NCBI GenBank assembly: GCA_963575645.1
Contig: OY754464.1
Coordinates: forward strand, 73,940,948-74,004,947
Length of the DNA: 64,000 nt
Reading direction: 5' to 3'
Source of the DNA: Xanthostigma xanthostigma
Lineage: Eukaryota; Arthropoda; Insecta; Raphidioptera; Raphidiidae
Shown: positions 41,542 through 52,486 of the stretch, piece after piece
How the letters are laid out: each line of letters opens with the position of its first letter
Numbering within the stretch: position 1 is the stretch's first letter
Notes under the pieces: generated by a model
Seen by the model: only the letters and a program-made list of their open reading frames with translations
What the model was told of the DNA's origin: nothing
Databases searched by the model: none
Program-made: the position numbers and the translations under genes

Positions 41542-41817
41542 AAATCTTTGATTAACGTCTGAATAGAACTCTTCAAGTAAATAAAATTGTCGACCAATTT
41601 TTCTCAGACCAAACGATATATTGACAAAAAATGATAAAAATACAAATCAATATAACATACTAATTAGGTAATTTTTATATTTTTTAGATATTTCTGAAGA
41701 AGATCCAAATCCGGATCGAAACGTCATCTTGTGTTATATTGATTTGCATTTTTATCATTTTTTGTCAATATATCGTTTGGTCTGAGAAAAATTGGTCGAC
41801 AATTTTATTTACTTGAA
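41542..41817 (+). mobile_element. Inverted-repeat element with central hammerhead-like core, copy 2
   Basis: A 276-bp insertion with perfect 13-bp duplication GCAGGTAAGAGTC (41529-41541 and 41818-41830); the paralogous site at 49280-49310 is empty. Left end AAATCTTTGATTAACGTCTG; arms ATTGTCGACCAATTTTT...AAAATTGGTCGACAAT and ATGATAAAAATACAAATCAA with its complement. Same family as 11705 and 57412. Confidence 0.75.
41686..41735 (+). ncRNA. Hammerhead-ribozyme-like core
   Basis: CTGAAGA (41694-41700), stem II GATCC (41702-41706) with GGATC (41713-41717), GAAAC (41718-41722), then GTC as cleavage triplet (after C41725) and ATCT, which can pair with AGAT upstream (with a bulge). Every core residue of the CUGANGA...GAAA...NUH consensus is present. 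Helix III is minimal ACGT. Confidence 0.6.
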
Positions 41818-41996
41818 GCAGGTAAGAGTCTTACCGTAAGACCGTTGCTGCTCTCGACTATATGCTATAGCTTTGTAAATATTTAATATTTCGGTCTAAA
41901 ATTTTTACAGTATTTTCTCAATATATTATACTTACTAAAAATGTAAAAAAAATAAATTCAATTTTCCGAAACTCGAACACCAGACTACGTCCTTAA

Positions 41997-42140
41997 GGCT
42001 AGGTTTATATGAGAGGCGTTTAATACAATTGTATGGGCCCACCAACGCGCGTTATCATATAAACAGTTATATACAATTATATAGAAATTGTAAACGCGTT
42101 AGGCTAACGCGCGTTGAACACCTCTCATTTAAACCTAGCC
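41997..42140. mobile_element. Small MITE, TAA-flanked
   Basis: A 144-bp element with ends GGCTAGGTTTATATGAGAGG and CCTCTCATTTAAACCTAGCC and TAA at both sides (41994-41996 and 42141-42143), and an ACGCGCGTT inner pair. Harbinger-like by target. It abuts the end of the larger Harbinger-like copy. Confidence 0.7.
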
Positions 42141-42597
42141 TAAGTATATGTAGGTACTCAATTAATAAACATCCTGCGTATCAATTGATAGTTGTTTGAT
42201 CTATGAAAACAAGCGACTAATGGTTTTTAATTAACTAATAACTAATGGCGTTTACTCTCTACTAAACTTCGTCTATTTGGACTGCACTTGAGAGCTTGAA
42301 GTGTGAAAACAGCTTCATGTTTGGATAATAAAGCCGCAATATGAATTGGAATGAATACACAATGATGTACGAGCTTTGAACTTTTGACGAAACGTGCATT
42401 ATTACGTGAGTACGTAGGCAGGTCCCGCTCTCCCCAATCCCACTATCCCAGTCCCGCCATACATCTGTGGCCACAAAACGAAGTGGCACGTAATACTTTA
42501 GAAAAAAGGTTTAATAATGACAAAACCATTCTGTGAGCGGATGTTTCGGTTACTTATTTTCATTGCAATTTAATATAATTTATTATGTTCGAAACTC

Positions 42598-42712
42598 GAT
42601 GTGCCCAAACTTTGACTTTTTCTTTTTTAAGTCATAGAAAACGCTAAATGTTGACGTTCAAAAAAAAAAAAACTTTGCGGATGATTCACAAATTTCCTTC
42701 AAAATACGTAAA
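42598..42712. repeat. Dispersed repeat, paralogue of 26065-26175
   Basis: GTGCCCAAACTTTGACTTTT and AGTCATAGAAAACGCTAAAT match the earlier copy. Confidence 0.65.
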
Positions 42713-42847
42713 AACTTTTCATCTTTCACTGTCATTTTTTTAATCTAACCAATCAGAAATCACATTATACGTCATAGCAACTGGTGTAGAATTACTGTAT
42801 TACTATCTCACTTTGTATACACGACCTCGTAATATATTTTATAAAGT

Positions 42848-43215
42848 ACTCTCTCCAAACGCCATCCCCTTTTCACTGCGCAAAAAAACGTCATCGCATG
42901 ACCACGACCCCATAAATGTTTTTTTAAAGAACTCCCTCAGACGCCTTCCCCTTTGCTTGCGTTAAAAAAGCGCCTTTGCATCGACACGATTCCGTAATTG
43001 TTTTTAAAGAACTCCCCCCAGACGCCTTCCTCTTTTCACTGCGTTAAAAAAGCGCCATCGCATCGACACGACCCCATAATTGTTTTTTAAAAAACTCTCC
43101 CCCAGACGCCTTCCCCTTTTCACTGCGTTAAAAAAGCGCCATGGCATCGACACGACCCCGTAATTGTTTTTTAAAGAGCTTCCCCCCAACACCTTCCCCT
43201 TTTCACTACGCAAAA
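42848..43215 (+). repeat. Minisatellite, about 93-bp unit, four units
   Basis: The unit contains CAGACGCCTTCCCCTTTTCA, CTGCGTTAAAAAAGCGCC and ATCGACACGACCCCATAATT, then a TTTTTTAAAGAACTCCC run. There are four full units plus a partial one, a few percent to 15% divergent by eye. The minus frame at 43004-43222 merely reads the repeat. Confidence 0.85.
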
Positions 43216-43488
43216 AAAACAATTTATAAAAAAAAAATTACGGACCTAAAACGGCTAATAATACTGTTATATGATATACAAAATAATAATTGTGAGTTAT
43301 ACTCTAACCCGTTTTCTCTAATATTAACACAATCTAACTGTAATTTGAAGAGTTGTAATCTTCGGGTTCGCAGCTAGTTAATAGAAAATTTATTACAGAG
43401 TAGCTACTGTTTGCTACAATTGTTAAGAAACACCCATTGTTACAACGCTATCAACATAGAAAAATTAGTTTATTTTTTTACAAACAAT

Positions 43489-43565
43489 GTCACCGTCGCG
43501 TCGGGATACGAGCCCCGAATCTTTCCACTCTCGCGGCGGACTGAGTTACATTACACCACAGTGAC
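43489..43565 (-). tRNA. tRNA-like sequence with nearly intact acceptor stem
   Basis: On the minus strand GTCACTG at the 5' end pairs with CGGTGAC at the 3' end in six of seven positions. The anticodon stem TCCGC/GTGGA and the T-arm (GATTCGGGGCTCGTATCCCG) also pair. Against function, position 33 is G, the B box has CTCGTATCC instead of TTCGANTCC, and the D-arm is poor. A T-run (T7 on the minus side as A-run) follows. Best read as a tRNA-derived pseudogene or SINE head; isotype uncertain. Confidence 0.4.
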
Positions 43566-44076
43566 ACAACTATCAAACTATCATTCTAATATTTATAGCA
43601 TTGGTAATTGATTTTATCACATCACGTGAGATCCAATTATATTGTTTACGCTAGATGTGAACCATCACAGTAGTTAGGAGCTATGAGTGAATCAAAGGTA
43701 AAATTGTTTCTTTACATTTTACTTTACTTTTAAATTATTGCCAGTATTTTCAAGTTTATTGACTGCATTCTTAGAGCCTTCACACCAATGGTATCATTCC
43801 TCTTCAAGGATTTAAATTACCAAAAATCCAGCTTGAGCCATTTTACCTTGTGTCCTTCGATATACTCACACCATGCTGTGCAAAGAGGCATTATATGTGT
43901 AATAATATGGCGGCAATGTCAACGACGCTACCGAAACTTCTGTTATGTGAAAATATCTGTTTGTGTCACATCAGTGATATACCTTTATACTTTACCGGCA
44001 GTGTTTCTCAAACTACTAATAATGGTGATTGAGGTTTCACTATAATCTTAGAACGCGACCCTCACTGTCTTTAGTA

Positions 44077-44370
44077 ATTATTTTGTGTATTTTTTGCTTC
44101 GACTGTGTAAACATATCATTTTTAATGTCGAAACTTTATTCACTAGGTATAAGAGGATTTGCTGCCGACTGGATCTCTTCATTTCTGTCAGAGAGATATA
44201 ATATGACTGTTCAAAATGGTAACGTTCGTTCAAACTTTTATAAAACTCTAATAGGTGTGCCCCAGGGTTCCGTCCTCGGTCCGCTATTATTTTTAATTTA
44301 TATAAATGATCTGCCCAAACATGTCCTTTACGATCACATAACCATGTTTGCTGTTTTGCTATTTTTTCTT
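44077..44370 (+). pseudogene. LINE reverse-transcriptase core fragment
   Basis: The frame contains CFDCVNISFLMSKLYSLGIR, GFAADWISSFLSERY, GVPQGSVLGPLLFLIYINDL and ends LYDHITMFA just before the expected FADD motif. It therefore covers the first catalytic Asp block to just short of the catalytic Asp pair. Both ends are truncated. The SLGIRG and GVPQGSVLGP wording fits a CR1/jockey-type RT. The Met-initiated frame 44029-44430 adds unrelated flanks. Confidence 0.7.
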
Positions 44371-44439
44371 GACTGCCGCCCGAACGTACGTACTTCCCAC
44401 ATCGGTGCGCGTAATCCCACCAATGCGTAAATGTTAGAC

Positions 44440-45165
44440 TTTCTACCTTACAAATTGATGCCGAAAGTATGTACTTTCGATCGAGGTATGAAGAAAAATT
44501 CTATACACTTGGTTTTGTCGTCTGGTCAATTGGCATGACAAAAGCGATTGCGTTCGGCTGGTGCAGGTTAGCCTTAACAAAGATTCAACCAACAATGCTT
44601 TCAGAAACGTAAGTCCACACACATATACACATTGCATTATGCATATCCATTGGAGTGGTTTGATAAGTTATAATCCTTATTACAGAAATATAGAAAGAGG
44701 GAAAAGCGACTTTGTCTACTCTGTTTTATGAATGATATATAGTGATGTAACCCATTGAAGGAATTTGTCAGAGCGAAAGCTTTCAGTCTTTTGTTTCAAA
44801 TAGCTCTACAATACTTTTGAAATTTGAAACGTATAATCCTACATTTCGAGTGCCACTTTTGACTTCGCGTCAATAGCAATAGTAGATTGTGTAACTGTTG
44901 GGATTTTACCTGAAAATAGTCAATATGGCCGACCTATGCGAAGCGTTTTCGTAGACGGTATACGAGGTTATTATTTTTTTTTTAATTTAAATTTGTCATT
45001 GAAGTGATACTAATCCTTAAAAACGTAGTTATATTGAGTTATATTGAGTAGGTACAGTAGGTAGCTATAGTGACAAGGTTAACTTTGTTGCTTTCGGCAT
45101 ATGTAAATGTCAAATTTGAAAGGGAAATCGCATGAAATCAACGCTGTCACTTTTCAATCTATACT
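44440..45165. other. Unassigned sequence
   Basis: No recognised gene or repeat. Confidence 0.35.
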
Positions 45166-45412
45166 TCTATACTATTATATAAAGCTGAAGTGTTTGTTTG
45201 GTTGGTTGAACGCGCTAATCTCAGGAACTACTGGTTCAAACTGAAATTTTTTTTTGTTGGATAGCCCATTTATCGAGGAAGGCTATAGGCTTTTTAATAT
45301 CACGCTACGACCAATAGAAGCGGAGCATCAATGAAAAATGTTGCAAAATGTATCTCAAAAATAAGCTTCTATTCAGGTGAAATGCCAATCGACCACGGCA
45401 TACAAGCCCGGA
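45166..45412 (+). mobile_element. Helitron 5' fragment
   Basis: TCTATACTATTATATAAAGC, a (GTTT/GGTT) run, GATAGCCCATTTATCGAGGA and GGTGAAATGC, then ACAAGCCCGGA, where the tRNA-Lys-like part starts and stops. The 3' half is missing. Confidence 0.7.
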
Positions 45413-46689
45413 AACCAAAAAGATTTGGATCAACACCGGCCGTAAAAGCCTACACACTTGGGTGATACTCCATTGTTAAACTGGAAGTTTTGAGTTCAAA
45501 ACAGTGACTTCATTTAATTAATAAACACTGAGTGCCAGCATTTTTTTTATTACTAAATACATATTCCTTACAATGTGTTAAAGAAATACAAAAATAGTTA
45601 CCACCTCGTTCTTCAGTATATTCTCTTTGTTTATTCAAGCGTTGAAAACACACATTTAATATAACAGATGATTGATTGACTGCTTTACTAATAGTTCTGC
45701 TGTTCTTATATAAAAGTTCATTGAACGCTTTTTGACCAATCAGAGAAATTGTTATAAATCTATTATTTATTAATCGTGCCGTAATTAATACAGCAGTCAG
45801 AAGTTATTTTTGTAGCCAGTGGCGGTTCCTCTACGTCAAAAGTAAATTTCAATACCTAATTTTTTTATTCCGTCTTTTTTAGGTCAGTCACTAAGGCTAA
45901 ATCTTTAATTTATACAACTCGAATTGTTGAATAAATGTGCTTATATCGGCTTGAACTTGAAAATAAAAAAATGAGCCCGCTGCGTTAATTTGTAAATCAA
46001 ATTTTGACGCCAATTTAGTGAAGTACATAGTATAGTCCAATTAATAAAGGAGTTGTAGAGTCCATGAGCAGGGACCTAATCGATTTCTTCAGATATTTGT
46101 TCAGGGTGCTTAGGGAGTGAACATACCAAAATTCCTGACATTTAGGAGGTGAACCGGAGAGAGGATGGCACAAAGAAGGTATCGCTTTTGGTTTTTTAGC
46201 TTATATCTTGAAAACGATACGTCGCAGGGAAAAAATTTCTTATGCCAAATTAATGCTCATAAAATTTTATACAGCTTTTATTTTATACATTTTTTTCAAA
46301 TTCTCAACCGTTTTTGAGCTACACGCTTCAGAAAAATGAAAATTTTACCGCATATTTTTCATCAAACATTCCTTCATGTCGTCTAAGAAAGAAATTAATT
46401 TAGAGGAAGTTGTAGAGAATTTAATTATCTTCAAGAATATATTATATAGTTTATGTCGTGGCTTGCGTCGTAACTGGGACCCACTTGTTCCAAAACCAAA
46501 ATTTGGGAAGTTATGGTAATTAAATTGGCGCCAACCTCAAAACTTTATTATTGTACGTTTTTTAGTAGCCTCTTTTGGAGGTGGTTTAATTTTTTGAGAA
46601 ACTTTTTTTGTAATAGAAGCAATAAACATATTTATTTATTTAACTAAGATCATCAGCGTAAGATCATCGTGCGGACACCTGGTTGAAAC
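45413..46689. other. Unassigned sequence
   Basis: No gene, RNA or clear repeat recognised. Confidence 0.35.
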
Positions 46690-46905
46690 GAAGTAATTTT
46701 CGCTAATTATTATGTATCATATAATTTGTATGTAAATTAAAAGAAAATTTTATTTATACTAAAATATGATTATTAAACAAAAATTAATCGTATAATTTGC
46801 AACTCTAAAAAAAAAATAACATTTGTTGCGCATCTGCCGGGAATCGAACCCGGGCCACCCGCATGGCAGATGGGTATTCTACCACTGAACCATTGAAATT
46901 GTTTA
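46690..46905 (-). mobile_element. tRNA-Gly(GCC)-headed SINE, copy 2
   Basis: The minus head (about 46829-46900) is TGGTTCAGTGGTAGAATACC, anticodon GCC in CATCTGCCATGCG, and GGTTCGATTCCC. The T and anticodon arms are intact but the acceptor (ATTTCAA with CAGATGC) is unpaired. The tail GCAACAAATGTTATTTTTTT, AGAGTTGCAAATTA aligns with 18386-18577. Confidence 0.65.
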
Positions 46906-47164
46906 GATATCGCTATTTATATAGGTTTAATAACAAATCGTGAATTTAGAAGGCATTGCATTTAACAAAATATTAATATCAAAATACTAACTAATATATA
47001 TTTGAAATGGCATCCGTTTTCGAACAAATGCAATCTTTTTATTTTAAAACAGAACATACCCAATCTTTAAATTTCCATAACACGCCGTGTAAGAGAAAAG
47101 GATAGCTGATCCACGAGCGCGATGTATTAGGCAAAATCGAATTTATATACAGTGTTTATTTCTG

Positions 47165-47285
47165 TTCTTTTATGTATAAAAAAACTATTTGCGCGAATTC
47201 TGTTATACAAAATCTATGTCTCCTCTTTCGTTTAAGACAGGTCTCGAACCGATCTGATTTAAATTAAGCGAATAACTTTTTTGTT
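47165..47285 (-). repeat. Internal fragment of the GACGTGATAACG repeat
   Basis: AATTCTGTTATACAAAATCT, CTCCTCTTTCGTTTAAGACA and CCGATCTGATTTAAATTAAG are the complement of the central part of the element at 18927/58226. Confidence 0.65.
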
Positions 47286-48622
47286 TTCAATTTGCTCTCC
47301 TCTGGGACCAAACTTCAAAAATCCGACTCCGTTAGGATCTGTCCCGTGCCCTATATTATAAGTGTGCCAAATTTCAACTTTCTAAGTCTACGGACAGACC
47401 TACAATAGTTAATTAGATTAGATTTTCTTTACAGATTTTCTTTACGCTGTTTTCTTACGTTTTTTTTCCAGCCTTCTCCATTCATATCTATAACGTCCCA
47501 TAAGGAACTTCGTTCTAATAACCGTAAGATCACCTAGAACCTATTAATTTATCGCGAAACACCTGTCAGTGTATACCTAAGAATACAATAAAACTAGCGT
47601 TACATAATGTAGCATGCATAGAATTTATGCAAATAAGCAAAACAGCATTATGCAATAAGTTACACATTCAAATGTATAAATTAAATTTGAATCTTGTAAA
47701 CACTTCTTGCAGTTGAATAGTCAATATCCAACACTTTATCTGCCATTTTCTAATCATGAGTTTCTGATATAGAATAGTTATTGGCGTATCGCGCTGACAG
47801 GTCATGACTTAGCCTACAAGTTACGCCCATAATTTTATTCAACAATTGCGCGTTATTCATGTTTTATTTATTGTTATTAATGAGATGTTGTAAATATCTA
47901 TTTATTTCTTTATAAAAAAAACTGTCAATACTAACAGCACCAAACAGCACGATTCAATGTTTTGGTTTGAGGTTACCCGGTTATGAATAAACTCCATGTC
48001 GAAAACATTCGGCCTCTCAATTTTAGCCTCAATGGGTAACAACGGAGTTGTTGTTACCTACTATTTCGTTACGATTCAGAAAATAGTTACGTTTATTTTC
48101 ATTACTCCACAATGGCCGAGCTAGTAGGAATCTTCATTGAGTTATGACAAGTAATTGTCACCAGTCGGTAAATGGCTATTTAGGGTTCGGTTTTTAGGCA
48201 TGATAAAACATGAATAGCGCGCATGAGTTGAATAAATGTTATTTAAATAATATATCAGAAGTATTTCAGACTGAATTTCGTCTAATATTCATTTTGCGGT
48301 CTCTTTCCAGTCCTTTTTCAGTCTTATATTTTCACACGGGAAGGTTTATACGGATTGCGAGGTCCTTTTATGACTGTGCACAAATCTGGACTTGTGTGGA
48401 AAGTGAATTGTTGAATATCTTGAATATTCGCCATCAAGGGAGTCGAAAAGACAGACGTTATCTGCAGCTTCTGAATATACAAATACACAGATATACTTAA
48501 TGAAATTTACACTTTGTTGCAGTGTCTAATGTGCAGTCGGAGCTTGTAGCCGAATCGTTTCAGCTTCTGAAATCTGAGAACGGTTCACTCTTGACAGAAA
48601 TGTATTTCGAAGTGTGACTTAA
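47286..48622. other. Unassigned sequence
   Basis: No recognised gene. The 96-codon frame at 48210-48500 has no domain that I recognise. Confidence 0.3.
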
Positions 48623-49473
48623 GGACGTAGTCCTTTGTTCAGGCTCGAGTTCAACCCTTATTTCAGAATTTTTTTGTAATAACAAAATAATGTACAATCA
48701 TTTCAATTTCGTTACATGTTTTTACTGACATCGTAAACTAAGAAAAAATGTTTTTTTTTGCTTAAGTTTACGCCATTTTATAATTGTTTTTTTAACCTAA
48801 AGTAGACAACTTTAAATGGAGGTAGGTGGGTAGAGCGGGTGATAACGTCTCTTGGAGTCATCTGAATTATAAAAATTAAATTGGTTATTGTTTCGTACTA
48901 GAAATAAACATTTTTATTGGTAAATAACAAAATGGCGGGTTTAAAAAAAAACAACGAGAAAATCGTGATTATGTCGTTGAAAATCGGTTAAAAAAATAGA
49001 AATAATTTTTATAATTAAATAATTCTAGTACCGGACGGAGCTATTGTTGTGTAGAAATATCCTGTGCAAAATTGAAAGCAATCGGTTGTATACAATTGTT
49101 CCAATCACCCGCGCCGCTTACAAAAACGTAGTTTTGAGAAAAACGTGTTCAAAGTTTTGATTTCAGATTTCTTACAAAAAAATAAAAATGAATATTTACA
49201 CTAATCAGCTATGCCTGGTGTATAGTAAACCTTCCGTTTCTTCAAAGGCATCGTTTTCTGTATAAGGGTAACGTAATAACAATTGAGAGGTAAGAGCAGA
49301 TAAGAGTCTTACCGTAAGATCGTTGCTGCTCTCGACTATAATATGCTATAGCTTTGTAAATATTTAATATTTCGGTCTAAAATTTTTACAGTATTTTCTC
49401 AATATATTATACTTACTAAAAATGTAAAGAAAATAAATTCGTTTTTCCGAAACCCGAACAACAGACTACGTTC
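48623..49473. mobile_element. Harbinger-like element, second family, copy 2 (uninterrupted)
   Basis: An 851-bp element. Ends GGACGTAGTC and GACTACGTTC, with TAA at 48620-48622 and 49474-49476. It supplies the empty sites for the two insertions in the copy at 40271. Contains GGTGATAACGTCTCTTGG and GTACCGGACGGAGC motifs common to both copies. No transposase. Confidence 0.75.
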
Positions 49474-49476
49474 TAA

Positions 49477-50102
49477 AATCGACACTAAACTACTATCTAC
49501 ACAGAATACTTATATCTCACAGATGTCTATTTATCTCTATATTTATTTAGAACACTTATTTATTTATGCTGCGAACTGTTCATTGTCACTGACGCTGACT
49601 TCTGATTTCCACGCTAGCGCTGTTTATATAAGTTCTTCAGCCGCCTTCTGAAATATTCTTCTATGTGGTTCCGATAACAATTCGTAACAATATGTATAAA
49701 AATACACTGCTAGTTTCTACATTTCCCCCGCCACTGAGTACTTAGCAGCTTGCGTAATGTAACTTTGAAACTTACGTAAATGGTTGTTAATACACTTTTG
49801 ATTTAATAAAAAGGTTATGCAGCTGTAGCCGAATTTGTCTGACTTTTGTGTTGTCAAGTTTTGATCTAGTGATTTGATTAAATATTAATTAATTATTATT
49901 AAGTGAATTTAAGCTGTGTAGATTGTGTGAACTTTATTGGTTATGCAGAGCTCAGTCAATGACATATCAGACAAGGCTCAGGTAAATAATACAGCGTGTG
50001 ATTTGTAATTGCAATCAATTTTTGTCCTAATTATTGATAATTATTTATTTTAATGTCATTTTTTAAGGTCCTGTACTTAAATTGTGGAACCCTATTGGTT
50101 TC
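49477..50102. other. Unassigned sequence
   Basis: Contains CTAGTTTCTACATTTCCCCC, reminiscent of retroelement edges, but no matching second end is visible. No ORF. Confidence 0.3.
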
Positions 50103-50152
50103 ACTATTTTGTCTATCTGAACGTAGGTATACGTTCAGATAGACAAAATAGT
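50103..50152. repeat. Perfect 23-bp-stem hairpin
   Basis: ACTATTTTGTCTATCTGAAC plus GTA at 50103-50125 is the exact complement of 50130-50152, with loop GGTA. No mismatch at all. Confidence 0.8.
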
Positions 50153-50842
50153 ATATAATAAATTATAAATGCTGCAACGAATAATAATGAATATATTACA
50201 GGGTGATTGATTAACTAACCGACAAACTGTGACAGATTAAATCTCATCTATTTAAACACAATAACAGAAAAAAATTATTACGACTTTAAAAAAGGTCTCA
50301 GCAAAGGATAAAATTATTTTCCGGGCTGAAATCTTAAAGAAAAACGTTTTTTTACGTTTACTGCTCATTGCCTAGAATAAGTTATGGATTTTTTAACAAT
50401 TAAATGACCGCTATTTTGAAGTAAGGTCAGACCTACTAATGAACACACCTTGGGCTTAGCTGAAAAATTTGATACATGTTTTTTGATGTATACAATGAAT
50501 GTTCAATTTCTTGAAAAAAGTACGCTCAAATATGATTTTTTTCTTGAAATAAGATTGACTTTCGTCTGTTACATCGTCGGTGCGCTAATAAAGCTACATG
50601 GAGTGAAACGATTTTTGTTATTTCTTTAAAGAAAAGATACTAAACCCTAGGCATGAAGACTTTGAATGCGTATTTTATGGCTAGTGTTTTGGTATTAACA
50701 TTTCAGAATCTTCATATCAAATTGGATTAGATTAGATATTTATTTAGTCAGTCGAGATTTACAAAAAACTATTTGACATGTCAATTAAACACAATTATCA
50801 ACATAAAAATTTGAAGAAGGCCTAAAATAAGCGAGTGGAATA
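50153..50842. other. Unassigned sequence
   Basis: TTACAGGGTGATTGATTAAC near 50198 resembles a mariner-type end, but I find no partner. No gene. Confidence 0.3.
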
Positions 50843-50850
50843 CCCTAAGA

Positions 50851-51296
50851 CAGTGATTCCCAAAGTGGTCTATATCGACACCCAGGGGTCGACGACAACT
50901 TGCAAGGGGTCCATGTCAGCGGGAAAAAAATTGGGGGTCCATGAAATGAAAATGGGGGTCAAAGATAGTGAATCTCCTAACAAAAAAAGAAACAAACTGG
51001 ACATCGTTAACCGAAGAGATTTAAGATTAAATCTAACTAAATTGATGCCAAATGTTGAAAATTTATTATTTTAATTTAAATCTAATTAATAAATGTATAA
51101 AACTAAACATTTCACACGATATTTCACTACCGTTATAAATTTAAATCGTTCAAAGTGAGTAGCACTATACCGGTTGTCAAAAATACATTTGAAATTAATG
51201 AATTTGCAAAAAATCAATATCAGATAAGCAGGGGTCTACCCAAAACCGAAAAACATGGCAAGTGGTCTACGAGACAAAAAAGTTTGGGGATCTCTG
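50851..51296 (-). mobile_element. hAT-type element (CAGTGATTCCCAAAGTGG), copy 2
   Basis: 446 bp with a perfect 8-bp duplication CCCTAAGA (50843-50850 and 51297-51304). It is a deletion variant of 39041-39577 in the opposite orientation. The frame at 50835-51074 is a shadow. Confidence 0.85.
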
Positions 51297-51304
51297 CCCT
51301 AAGA

Positions 51305-51875
51305 CAATAAAATAACAATTTACTCCCAATAAAAATAATATTTAAATTAAATAAAATTAAATAATCAACGGTTGAAAGATTCCGTCTCTGAAGAGGGTCA
51401 TTAACAGTTTATTCTGGATTTATAAGTCAGATAATATTAATTTGCTTGACATATTGTTTTTCCTCAATTCTGCGGGTAGTATACAATTAAATTTAATTCG
51501 CAGTAACGGACGATTGCTTAATTAATCCAACTGCAAATGTTTGCAGTATCCAGTTAACAATGAATACATACAAATACGTTATAGAAGTGGGTACATTATT
51601 ATACAAATATACATATATCTACGGTCGTTAGACAAAACCACACACGGCAAATTTGTGATTAATTACAATCAATCATTTAATGTTCGTTAGTTTCTTCTTT
51701 TGCGATCGGCCCGGCTCGGGCGTTGCTATTTCTTTTTATCGCATCGAAAAATGTAGATATTGTAACGAAACTGTTCTTTGTTGGTGGTAAAAATTACTAT
51801 GTAAAAAGCAATTTTCTACAATATTGAAATAAATAACGGAAAAACAAATGAATTCTAAGTCATAATTGTAATTTC
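51305..51875. other. Unassigned sequence
   Basis: No gene or repeat recognised. Confidence 0.35.
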
Positions 51876-52385
51876 TATTGAATTATCGTGGGAATCTTGA
51901 GGATTTCTATTTTATTTTGATTTATATTTATTTTACTTGGCTTTTTTAATAACAAAAAACTCTTATAAATCATTATTTCAATTTTTTGTACAAAAATAAA
52001 ACAAAAAAACAACTCCATCTGTTTGGAAACATTTCATTCAAAAATTGTTTGACTGGTATGACGTATGCGCGTCAGTAAATCAGTGACCCAATGTCTTTAG
52101 GTTCAACACGAATAGGCGGAGATATTTGATCTCGCACCATATTTAAGTATTTTTGGGAATTTAATGTCCCATTAATAAAAAAAGTCCCATTATGTTGTAT
52201 TTGAATATTTTCTTCGATAGTATGCACATTCATTTTTCAAAAGAATATTATCTGTCAAATTGAAAAACAAGATTTCAAGGCTCACTCTGATCCAGTCATT
52301 TTTTCCCAATGTTAATTTCCCTATGTGCACCTTACGTGTTTACATACTGTATAGAACGCTTATTGAGGAATTCCGTTGTCTACAT
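51876..52385 (-). pseudogene. mariner-like element relic, inverted copy of 54530-55050
   Basis: In reverse complement it aligns over about 500 bp with 54530-55050, including TTTAGGTTCAACACGAATAG and TCAAGGCTCACTCTGATCC. The minus strand carries the NGTLNSQKYL... and PVRQFLNEMFPNRW blocks in broken frames. Together with 54530 it flanks a 2-kb interval. Confidence 0.6.
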
Positions 52386-52486
52386 TCGGATTCCTTGATC
52401 AGATCCTGATGAAGTCTACATGGGACTATGTGGAACGTATCGTTTTTCAAACAAAAAATAAATCGATCGCATTAAAAAACTTTGTG

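Larger units (their letters stand above)
40271..41993. mobile_element. Harbinger-like element, second family, copy 1 (nested insertions)
   Basis: It aligns with the uninterrupted copy at 48623-49473, from CAACCCTTATTTCAGA to CCAGACTACGTCC. Relative to that copy it carries a LINE tail plus Dong-like insertion (about 40553-41140) and a hammerhead-bearing element (41542-41817). The left terminus is lost. Confidence 0.75.

Noticed and set aside
42848-43215. CRISPR-like array
   Set aside because: The repeat units of about 93 bp are contiguous without unique spacers; it is a minisatellite in a eukaryotic genome.
46829-46900. Functional tRNA-Gly gene
   Set aside because: The anticodon and T arms are good, but the acceptor strands do not pair and it shares a SINE tail with 18386-18577.
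49640-49760. LTR retrotransposon edge (CTACATTTCCCCCGCC)
   Set aside because: No second LTR, primer-binding site or gag/pol remnant is visible in the window.
50835-51074. 79-codon plus frame
   Set aside because: It lies within a hAT-type element defined by an 8-bp target duplication; the longer copy at 39041 does not keep it.
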